Below, piece by piece: positions 28,801-40,800 of a stretch of 64,000 nucleotides of DNA. The stretch comes from Apoderus coryli (taxonomy: Eukaryota; Arthropoda; Insecta; Coleoptera; Attelabidae). Below the pieces are notes generated by a model. It worked only from the letters and a program-made list of their open reading frames with translations. It did no database searches and had not been told where the DNA came from. Numbering within the stretch: the stretch's first letter is position 1; each line of letters begins with the position of its first letter. Made by a program: the position numbers and the translations under genes. The DNA lies in NCBI GenBank assembly GCA_911728435.2, contig OU452201.1:62001-126000 (forward strand), in the 5' to 3' direction.

Positions 28801-31800
28801 GCAAAAATTAATTCCATTTTATACGTTTGCATATACAACAATTGTTCAGAAGATCAAAACTTATTTTTTATAATTCTTGTAAGCTATTTTGAAACTTCTA
28901 CGTCCCTTAAAATTTTGTTCCAGCATTTGGAATTTGTAATACCGTGAACAATGCAATTTTGAAGATTTATTAATTTTGTTTCAAACTCATTACTCTTCTG
29001 ATTTCTTAATCTTAATTATCACATTTTAACGATCCCACTTAAGTACCTAATCTAATTAAATAATACTTAACCAACAATAAAACACTTTTGATATTCAATT
29101 AATTTAACTAATGACTTACTAAAAATTTAAAATATAAAAACATTTATTTACATCATCATCAAAATAAAATATCTGAAAAAGTTTTATTATTTTTAAAACC
29201 AAATGTCGCGGTATTTTTAGAAATAGTGAACAGCATTTCGAAAATGTATATCTTCGATCCTCCGCAGCCTATTTCTGTCGAAAATTCGACCTAAATATAA
29301 ATACTTTTGATAGAAACACTCGTATACCGGGTGTATACACTACGAAAAGTATTTTTATACGGCAAAATTAATGTTAATTAGATTTTTTTAGCTTCTAATA
29401 TGTTTATTGTGGCGCGAATCTATTTGGGTATTTAAAATTCTAAATATTAATCAATAAAAATAATAAAAGCCATCTAAATTTGTTATGGCTCTTGTATCAA
29501 AAATAAGTTGGATAAAACTTAATATAAACAGAAACGGAAACTGAAAAAACTTATCTTTATGAAGTCCTTTCTCTTCTCGTCGTCAGAGATTGCTTTTTTA
29601 TACTATTCCTCACTGAAGGCGACCAACTCGTTAATTTTGACTTCAGAGGAGGCCTGGGCTTCATAGCTCTTCCCCTGAATACAGTCCTGGGCAGTATGTA
29701 AATATTTTCTGTAAAGTTGGCCAGGAAATCTTTAAAAATTATTATGACGAACGACGGTTATTAGCCTAAACGTCTTTATTTTGGTAGGAGATCTCATGGA
29801 TGAGGACAGCGTCCTGGATTTCCTCACAAGTCTCGAGGCAATGGATTTGCCAGATAGGATCGAAGAAGTTAACGCAAGAATCCTGGACAAAATCGTTCAA
29901 GAGACTGATTTTGTTGCAGTACTATTCTGTAAGTAGTTGTCTTATCAAACATTCTTGTTTAATGTATTAATTAACATTATTCTACTATTGATATTTAACA
30001 AAATATGTGGTAATGTCTATTCGTTTGTGTCTTGTCCATGTTTAGGTCCGAACGCTGACACATGTGCTAAATCTGGTGCTAGTAAGTATTTGACAGTATT
30101 TTCGTCCAGCTTTTATGCAATAAATTTAGTTTTAACTCACCTTAGAAGAAGCTTGTCATGCCTACAGAAAACAAACAACAACATTAATTATGACTAACAC
30201 TAATTAACACTTACTTAAATCGATTTATCAGTGAAACACGATTTTAATTAGATAAACCTGAATGTAAGAAATGCTCAAAAGTCTTATTGGAATTGGAGAA
30301 TATCGACGATGAAGCTGACCAACTTGGTATTGGTTTCGTAAAGATCAACGATGAAGATCTGGCGGAAGAATACAATTTAGAACCATTACCAGCTCTAGTT
30401 TACTACAGACATCAGATACCAATCATCTATGAAGGTAAATGTTTAAACACTTGAACAAAAAATTTATTTTAACATATTGAAGTTATTTTCAAGGTGATTT
30501 AACCAAGGAAGATGATGTGCTAGAATGGTTGGTGCAGCACAAAAGCACTGGCGACGAGGATGATATTATTGAAGATGTGACTTTGAAAACACTTGGAACA
30601 CTAATTAGTAGTGTGGATCATTTGGCTGTATTGTTTTGTAAGTTATAAACAACTATATTTTAATACCATCAATCCCATTGCACTCCACTTCCTTTATCTA
30701 GGCCCATAACCTGTTTACACAGAGCTCAAGATATCTCACTGATATTTGCTATTTAATTCTCACAGATGATCATGGTGACGAAGAATCTATGCAAGCTTTA
30801 GAGGAATTAGAACACATTGACGATGATTGCGATAAATACGGTATTCAATTCGTCAAGATAGATGATGCTTTAGCAGCTGAAGAATACGGTTTGGATTCAT
30901 TACCTTCTGTTGTTTATTTTGAAAAAGGTATGAATATTTTGAACGTCGCAATAAGCGAGCTTCAGAATAGTTTTCTATTGTCCTTCAGGTATTCCAAATG
31001 TATATGATGGTGATTTGGAGGAGGAGGAAGAGTTCCTGGAATGGCTTGTAGGACAGTTGGAAAAAGATGAAATTGAAGATGTCACCGATGAAATGTTGGA
31101 TAAACTGATTGCTGAAGGAAAACACTTGGCAGTTTTGTTCTGTGTGTTTGTATTTATACTTTTGCAATGCTAAATCGATTAATAATAATATAAATTTTTA
31201 TAATTGTTTTTCTAGATGACGATGACGATAGAAAGTCACAAAAAGTTCTAAACGAATTGGAAAACATCGATGATGAATGCGACAAACTCGGAATTGTTTT
31301 TGTTAAAATCGATAATGAGGACGAAGCGAAGGAGTATGGCATTGATAAAATACCTTCACTAGTGTATTTTGAAGGTGGCATACCCACAATGTATGAGGGT
31401 AATTTAGAAGATGAAGAAAAAGTATTGAAATGGTTCGAACATCAAATAAAAAGTGATGAAATTGAAGATGTAACTGATGAAATGCTTGACATGATTCTTG
31501 CGAAAAGACAATTCGTGGCTGTACTGTTTTGTAAGTCGTTTAATTTATTTTTCATACACATAATAACCCTTCATCAGGGCACTACCAAAAACCTTGAGAT
31601 CCCTGAGTTAGTAGATTGGCCGCTCATACTAATAATATACCATTCCAGATGATAAAGACCAAAAGAAAAGTCAAAAGGTATTGACAGAACTGGAGAACAT
31701 CGACGATGATTGTGATCAGAACAATATTGCATTCGTTAAAATCGACAATGACGATGAAGCAAAAGAGTATGGCATTGACGTAATACCAAGCATGGTGTTT

Positions 31801-34800
31801 TTCGAGAAAAATATACCACACCTCTATGAGGGTGATCTTACCAATGAAGATGAAATCCTCGGTTGGTTACTGCATCAGAAACGACACAGTGAAATCCCCG
31901 ATATCACTGATGAAATGATGGATAAGCTTATCGAATCACAACAATTCTTGGCAGTTCTTTTCTGTAAGTAGTACAGCAGGAAGTGTGGATTAATTCTATA
32001 ATATAATTCCTCTTCAAATTTAGATGACAAGGATGACAAGCAGGACATCAGAGTGTTAAACGAACTGGAAAACATCGACGATGATTTAGAGAAAGAAGGA
32101 ATCGTAATTGTTAGAATAGATAATGATGCTGAAGCTAAGGAATTCGGAATTGATCATCTTCCAACTCTGGTCTACTTTGAAGATAAGATACCATCAATTT
32201 ACGAAGGCGATTTAATGAACGAAGACGAAGTACTGAAATGGTTGATTGAGCAGAAACAAACAGCAACAATTGAAGAAGTCACAGATGAAATACTCGAAGA
32301 TTTGATTCAAGAACATGAATATGTTGTGGTGTATTTCAGTGGTAACTGTGAGGAAGGTAAGTTTTACAATTAGCAGGATTGTGTTGATGCTAAACACGCT
32401 CTTATTGATTTCCTCAGGTGATAAATGTGACGATATATTAGAAGAACTGGAAAATATCGACGATGAATTGGATGAATCCGGCATCATTTTCGTTACGACT
32501 GAAGATCTACTTATGGCAAAGAAATTCGGAATTAAAGTTTACCCGAAACTTGTGTTCTTCCGCAATAAAGAACCACTAGTGTATCAAGGCGACATCGAAG
32601 ATGAAGATGAAGTTCTCGCATGGTTAACCGATGAAAATACTTTGGAAATCCCAGATCGTATTGAAGAAGTTAATAGTAAAATGTTGGACAAGATTCTAGC
32701 AGAAAACGAACATGTCGTTGTCTATTTCTGTAAGTTTATGCATATTACAACGAGAATTGTTTCGAATTTAACCAATTTTTCAGATAAAGAAGGTGATAAA
32801 CGATCACAGAAGATTCTGCAAGAGTTGGAAAACATCGATGATGAATGCGAAGACAAAGATATTGATTTCGTTAAAATATCTGACGAAGGTATACAGAAGG
32901 AGTACGATCTACCATCGCTACCAGCTGTAGTGTTTTACAGAAATCGTTTTCGTGAAATCTATACAGGCGATTTGATGCATGAAGAAGCAATTCTGGATTG
33001 GATCCTCGAACTGCGCGACTCAGCACCTGATGTTATCGAAAATGTTGATAGAAAAACGCTACAAGTAAGATTGAAAAGTGTTTATTGTTAATTATGTAAC
33101 GAATAATGGATTTTAGGTACTAATCAATGATGTGGAACATTTAGCGGTACTGTTCTACAGTGACAACTGTGAGGAATGCACCGATATTTTAGAGGAACTG
33201 GAAACAATTGATGATGACACTGATAAACATGGTATACAATTCGTTAAGTCGAAAGATGCAAAATTAGCATCGGAAATTGGAATCTTCAGTTTTCCCGCTT
33301 TAGTTTATTACGAAACTGGAGTCCCTATAATGTATGATGGTAAGATTTCGCAAATTACTCTAAAACACTTTCATCAAAGTTCTGAAGTCCAATGAGTTAA
33401 AATGGACCTTTGAGCTAGAATTATTTTTAATATTCTAACAGGAATCGTTAAAAAAAACTATTTATTTCTGTTATTGATATTTAATGTTTTAATAATTCAT
33501 TTTATAGGCGATCTTAGTGCTGAGGAAACAGTTCTGGAATGGCTAGTAGAACAGAAAAGTAAGAGTCAATTATTATTGTTTTTTTTTAAGTAAATTCAAA
33601 CGGTGTTAATTTTTTTGGTGGCGAAATGCATTTTTAATTATTTATTTATTTTTTTTTTGAAATAATAAAATTCCAATAATGTATTTGTTGTTAACAAGAA
33701 ACAATTTTCATTGTCGTTATGTTGATGACTGAACAATGAGAGAATTAATTTGCATCATCCACGTTACTCGTATAACGGGTGTATCTAAATAAAACCGCAA
33801 AATTAACGAGTGCTTTTGCGACGAAAATCATAATATAAAATATTTTGAAAAAAAACCTCCCCTGCAAAGTTAACATTATTGCTAACGTTTCGACCTCGCT
33901 TAGGAGCAATAAAGGGTGAATCAGACTTATAGAATATAATTTTTATATATCCGTGGAAGGTTTGTTTCTGAGGTACCGGGTGTCAAAGTTTCAAGATTTT
34001 TTTGGTATTTGTAATTTTAGGAATAATGGATTCAAATTTACTAGGTACACTTGTTAGACGTCAAAAACTCAATATGTGGGGTTATTGAGAATTTTTCAAA
34101 ACGCACAGAGTGATAAATTTTTGGGATTCGTACTGAATTTGAGCCTCTCAAAATTTTGTACGCCGCCTCTGGAAAAAAGGTGATAGGCAGGATATTAGAA
34201 ACTACCGGCCTATTGCTATACAATCGAATTTTGCCAAGTGTTTTGAGATCGTGTTGCATGAAGTTTTGTTTAATCATGTCAAGCGGCTCATCACGCCTAT
34301 TCAGCACGGATTTTTTCCTGGCCGACCCACTGCTACTAATCTCGTTATTTTGAGCCAGTTTTTGGCAGAAAGCTTGGATAGCGGGGGTCAGGTTGATGTT
34401 ATTTAAACGGATTTTACCAAAGCCTTTGACAGGCTTGACCACGGAATTCTGCTGCAAAAGCTTTCGGAATTTGGTTTTTCTGTGGATCTTTTAAAATTTC
34501 TGTCTACTTATCTCCATGAACGTAAATTATATGTGGAGTATCGTGGTTTCAAGTCCGGTATTATCCGTGCAACATCTGGAGTGCCGCAGGGTTCTGTGTT
34601 GGGTCCCTTCTTATTTATGTGTTTTATTAATGACATTGTTAATAGCGTGAAATGTCGCTCCCTACTCTTTGCTGATGATTTTAAGGTTTATTCGCTGATT
34701 ACCTCAGCTTCTGACTGTCTTCAATTGCAGAATGATCTGAATGTCCTGCTTGACTGGTGCATTCAAAACAGGCTTGCCCTTAATTTGGATAAGTGTTGTT

Positions 34801-37800
34801 CTGTAACTTTTACTCGTAAGGTAAATCCAATAAAATTTGTGTATAACATTGACTCTGTTCCGCTTAAAATATGCGATGAGGTTAAGGATCTGGGGGTGCT
34901 CTTTGACGCTAAACTTAGTTTTGTGGGGCATGTGATTGATGTGGTTTCGTCTTCCTATAAGAGTCTGGGTTTTGTTATGAGAAATACAAAGCATTTTGTG
35001 TCACCTAAAACTCTTATTTTACTGTATAATTCCTTCGTTAGATCGAAATTGGAATATGCGTCTGTTGTGTGGAGTCCTGGTTATGCGTTGCACTCGAATA
35101 GCTTAGAGAGGATTCAGCGAAGATTTGTGAAATACTTGTGGTTTAAGTGTGACGGAGTGTATCCAACCATGGGATTTCCCCATGATGAACTTCTGGGTCG
35201 TTTTAATTTTGTACCTCTTGATAAGCGTAGAGAATATGCCTCACTCCTGTTCCTATTCAGGATCGTGAATGGCATCATTGACTCTCCGGACCTACTTTCA
35301 ATGATAACTTTTCATGCTCCACATACGAGAAGGCGTAATTATGGTTCTAGCTTTTACTTGCCTACCGCACGTACGAACTTGTTGCTTTTTTCGCCATTGT
35401 TTGAGATGTGTTCTGTTTGTGACTCGGTGAGTACCGATATTGATGTGTTTTTTAATACCATATCTTATATTAAAAAAGTGTTTTTTAGCTAAATATTTGT
35501 TGTTAAACCATTCTGACTATTTTTCGCGATTGTAATATTTGTATTATTTATAATTTTGAAACGTGTATTTATGTTAATTTTATCGTTTTGTAATGTACCT
35601 GTCCTGTATGTGTTTCTGTCTGGGTAGATGTAATCTAAATAAATAAATAAATACGGTCAGAGTCGCAAGTTCTTTTCAAAATTACCAACTTCGAGCAAAA
35701 TTAAAGAAATAAAAAATAGAGTAAATGAATTGGGATATTCAGGCATGGATAATTAGCAGCTTAACTTTTCATACGAAGGTTTAAAAAAAATTACCAAAGA
35801 CCCCCTTAGAATCGCCTCTTGAATTTTGTCGGTGCTACTTAGATACACCCTGGTAATTAAAAATAATAATATTTCATATGATTCTATATAAACAAGGATA
35901 GTGCATATTATTAAAACATAAAAACATAAATTTGATGAAAAAATTAATTAACTATTACCATCCTTGACAATATTCATATACTGGGTGTTACACCGGGAAG
36001 GGATTCGATCGATTATGGAGAAACTACACTGTGCAACAATCTGAAATTCTTTTGTAGTACGTAGGTCGACGGAACCAATTCGGCTATAATTTTTCAAGGA
36101 TCTAGTCCTTCCGATTATACCGGAAGTAGGTGTCAATTTCCTTATCTCAAATACGACTATTTTTTTTTTTTTGGATTCTCCTTGTAATTCTAGAGATATT
36201 TCATGCATAAAATGTTATACCTATCTCTAGCCGTTTTCGAAATATTTGAGATAAGGAAATTGACACCTACTTCGCCATCTAATGTTTTTTTTTCAACTAG
36301 TGCTTATTTCGTGAAGGGTAACACTTAGCTCATGTCTGATTTGACAGATAATTAGTTTTATCCTTCCGCTGAACGAATATGGTTGTATATACGCTTGAAC
36401 AACGCTAAGAAATATTGCGACATTACTTTGAAAATCATGGTAATGTTGCAGAATGTGTGCGAAAATTGCGTACGGATTTTGAAAGAAGAGAAGCACCGTC
36501 AGCTTCGTATGTTCGTTATCTCGTGAAAAAAGTGAAAGAAACTGGCATCCTCATCGATAAACCAAAGCGTGAAAAGCCAAAATCAGTGCGTACACCCGAG
36601 AATATTGCTGCTGTGGCAGAAAGTGTGCGTGAAGCGCCATCAACATCATTGAGACGAATTTTGCATAAAGACCTTCGTATGACGCCATACAAAGTCCAAT
36701 TGGTTCAGAAGTTGAAGCCAACTGACCATCCAATGCGTTTTCGATTCGCTCAGTGGGCCTGCGATCGTCTTACAGAAGATGCCGATTTTGCCAAAAAAAT
36801 CATCTTTTCAGATGAAGCTCATTTTGATCTTGGCGGGTATGAAAACAAGGAAAATTGTCGCATTTGGGGCACAGAAAACCCGCACGCATACATTGAAAAG
36901 CCGATGCACCCAAAACGAGTCACTGTTTGGTGCGGATTTTGATCCGGAGACATAATTGGGCCATTTTTTTTCGAAAATGAGCAAGGAGTGGCCGTTACAG
37001 TCAATGGCGATCGTTATCGGGCCATGTTGAACGAATTTTTGTTCACAAAAATTGAAGAGGAGGATATTGGCAACATTTGGTTTCAACAGGACGGCGCTAC
37101 GTGCCACACAGCCGAAGCTACACTCGATGTTTTGAGCCCTGTTTATGAAGATCGCATTATCAGCCGCAGAGCTGATGTCGTTTGGCCACCTCGGAGCTGC
37201 GATTTGACACCATTGGACTATTATTTGTGGGGTGCCGTCGAAGATAAGTGTTACGCCGGCAAGCCAGAGACAATTGACGCTTTAAAGGACAATATTCGTG
37301 AAGCCAGTGGTGAAATACAGCTGCACACAATCGATAATGTGCTTAAAAATTGGACCGGTCGTGTAGGGTACTGCATGGCCAGCCGCGGCAGCCATTTGGA
37401 TGAAATTATTTGTCATTATTAACCGGAAGGATTGTACTTTCAAATAAAAAAAGAAATTTGAGAAAATATTCAGCAGTTTTTCTTTTATAGCATTTTCAAA
37501 AAAAAAAGTTATCTGGCAGACCAAATAGATCCTTGAAAACACTATATCCGAATTGGTACCGTCGACCTACGTACTACACCAGAGTTTCAGATTGGTCCAC
37601 AGTGTAGTTTCACTATAATCCCGGTGGGACGTCCGGTATTATAATTATTATCAATTACGTCTAAAATATACTATCACAGCTTTAGCAATAAAGCTACTAT
37701 AAGTGTGTTTTGCATGTGTCAGGCTGCATGAGCTGTCTCATTTTGTTAGGTAACGATAACGATGATAACAACGACAGTAATGACGATAGCGATGACGATA

Positions 37801-40800
37801 ATGACGAAAATGATGATGATATCGACGATGATAATAATAATAATAGTGAGGAAACAACTAAATTTGATGAATTGATTAAAGGATTCTTCACAGGTAATCA
37901 TGAACCCCTGAAAGAAACAAAAGAAAAAACACAATCTATACCTGTGGAATCAAATTATCAATACATATTAGTATTTCACGAAGTGATTGATGAATTTTGA
38001 CACCTCAAACCTTTATCCTTTACCAATGCCGCTACATACCAATTAGAATTGAAAGAAAACTTATATCATTACGCAGCAAGCGCTTTTATCGATTACATTT
38101 TTCTGCTTGTAATTTTTTTTTTGAAATTATAGTAATATTAACTTTTGCGGCATGCGAGGCATAGTGTCAGAGTCACTCACTGTCTTATTTCTTATCTATT
38201 AGTTATAAATGGACTTTAATTTAGAATAGCTTCATAAGTTAGGTTAATTTATATGGGATATCGGTATAACAATTCCCTAAAATATTCAGCAGGTGATCAT
38301 GAAATGCAAAGTCCATTGTCTCGTTTTTGGCGGGTCATCAAGGTATCAACAAAACCTCATATTATGAACATATTTTAATTCTTCGAAAGTCCATTTATAA
38401 AATAAACTACGCATGTACAGTCACTACTAACAGGCTGATGCTCATAATAGGTTTTTTTTTGTATTCATTTTCCTAAATTAACGGTAGTAGTTTGCTAATG
38501 ATTATTTGAATGTAAAAATTGATTATTTGTTATATTTTTTTATTATATTTTTGTTGTCGAGTGTATTCTGACATTATTGTCTCTCTCTGCTGCAGGAGAT
38601 GGATGCTTCTACATCGGTATGGGTGGCAAAGGCAAACCGACCAATCCCACATATGAACCCTACCAGTGTTGTCCCAGCAAACCGGTTAAAAGCAGCAAAG
38701 TGGCCAAAATACAACCGAAAATTGGAACTAAGCAGGTTAGGCCAGTTAAAAACTAAACATATCAATCAGCTGTTCTTCTTTTAACTCATCTCCCTATCTC
38801 TCTCTCTCTAACTTAAAACAGTTTTTGTGTCATACTTAATTATGTTCGAATATTTCGACACTAAAAAATTTCGTTCATCCTTTTTTAGTTTATTCACTCA
38901 CATGAAATATTTGAACATAACATCCACTATGCCCGTTTGTTTTTTCTCTTATTTTAACTGGCCTAGGTGCAGTCATCAAAGCCTACCCAGAAACCGGTGT
39001 CAAAACCAAAGGAAAAACCCGCCCCAATCCTACCCCCACTAAAACAGGTGTCAAAAGCCAATCACCAAATTAAGACGGCCAAAGAACGGGAACGCGATAA
39101 AACAGCCAATGTGAAAGAGAAACTGCCAACGGCTAAAGGAAAGAAGGGAGGATTTTTCGGCACCGGTAAATATATATGGTGGTGGTAACAAACAATTTTT
39201 CTTTTTTATTGTTCTTCTAATGATGTATGATGAAATTATACACCTCTACCAATGTTATATGAAGACGTCTGAGGAGACACACATTTTAAAGAAATGGAAG
39301 AAACATCGTCTCTCGACAACTACATATATAACACATGTGACAAATCATGGCCAGGCTCGATTTAATGAAATCACTGCTGTTGCGCATGTGCAAAAGACCA
39401 AAATACATTGGAACACTTTTAATATTTTTGTTTTTTTTTTTTATTTTTATCTCGTAATTTATTTTTAATAATAATTAATACAAAATAGCGTACAGGAGGT
39501 AATGATTTAATTACATTTTTATTTGCTTTTGTGATTTCTAAACATTTCCCCCTGTACAATTATTATAATTACCTACGATCGAATGGTATAGGAATATCTT
39601 CTTAGGACAAAGGCAGTGGCGGCTCTTGAGTTTGGCTTTAAGGGCAGAAAAATAATATTTGGGTTTTAATACAAATATAGAATAAATCTTTAGCCAATTA
39701 TAAACAATTTATTATTTTATTTAGAACAATAATTGTATTTATATAACCTTTTACTTCTCTTTTAAAACTGACACACAAAAAAAAGGCATTACTTTCAACT
39801 ATCCTCGGACGTCTATTACTTTTTGGAACCACTTTTTTCTCCAAATTTAGATTACAAAAAGTTCACATTCTGCCGCGCAATAAAAACTAACAAAGACTAG
39901 CTTGGCTTGACGCTCAACGACCCCTGATATCTGTCGTTGTCACCAGCAGACTTCTTATTGGGATTTATTATTGCCTTAAACGTCCTCTCTTCGAGGAAAT
40001 CTTTCGTACATTTGTTTATGATCAAGGATTTGAATTATTGAGGGCGGAGCCCCCACGTCCTCCCTCACCAGCCGCCACTGCACTACATGATTGTATCCGC
40101 CACGATGCAATTTTATATTTTATTATTAATTTAGTTGTAATTATTTATACGCTTGATTTTTGTAAATGTTGGTATTTTATTGTTACGTTGTTATGTTATT
40201 TATTGTTAAAGCTTTTGTTTTGATTAATTATTATTATTTTCATCTGATTTATGTTGTTACTTAAAGCGGTTACACAAATTAAAATGTGTAACCCCTTTAA
40301 ATTAAATATATATAAAAAAAAAGTACTACCCTAATTTTTAATTACTGGCTCTACGTGTTCGCAAATTATGATTGCAAATAAATTTGGGGTGGCATTTTTT
40401 TTCTTTAATAATAAAATTCTTAAGCACTAAGACTCATGTTGCCTCGCATAATAACAAACCAATCCAAGGCATGTATTGTACAATAAAATTTAAAAGAACT
40501 ATACATTAAATAAATATTTTTTTTGTTTCTAACATTACTGTTTATATTTCTTTATAAGTAAGTTGTAAAAATTAAAGCCAAAGTGCAAAAAAATAAATCC
40601 GAAAAGGCTTCAGCACCGTTTGAATCGAAGTTGTGTTATTACTCTTGGGGTAAGTTATACTAGTTACTTTTCTGTTATATTCATGCCATTCTACGTAGCA
40701 GATAAATATAATTTAAACCGTAATTTAAAATATAGGAAGTCTACTCGATGAAACGGAAGTGCTTGAATGGATGGTCGATCAGAAAAACGATGAGAGTATT

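Larger units (their letters stand above)
36012..37619. mobile_element. Palindromic element split at its centre by other insertions
   Basis: A left arm of about 93 bases (36012-36104) and a right arm (37526-37619) are inverted copies: AAACTACACTGTG, GTAGTACGTAGGTCGACGG, CCAATTCGG and TCAAGGATCTA are shared. The two arms would meet at GGATC-TA-GATCC, so the uninterrupted element was a near-perfect hairpin with TA at its centre. A small hairpin element and a mariner now occupy that point. Confidence 0.75.
33559..37749. other. Intron 15 of the thioredoxin gene, a stack of nested elements
   Basis: This 4.2-kb intron separates domain 9 from the Asp-rich linker exon. Almost all of it is transposon: a MITE-like unit (33778-35850) with a LINE inside it (34172-35652), followed by a palindromic unit (36012-37619) with a small hairpin element and a second mariner inside. 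Confidence 0.75.

Noticed and set aside
34041..34457. 138-codon frame on the - strand
   Set aside because: It is antisense to the LINE reverse transcriptase that starts at about 34172.
37697..37934. Ser/Leu-rich and Ile/Val-rich frames on the - strand
   Set aside because: They are antisense shadows of the Asp/Asn-rich exon 16.
38599..38784. Open frame MDASTSVWVAKANRP at the position of thioredoxin exon 17
   Set aside because: It is a shadow frame. The frame set by the flanking splice phases (DGCFYIGMGGKGKP) continues into KPVSKPKEKP of exon 18.
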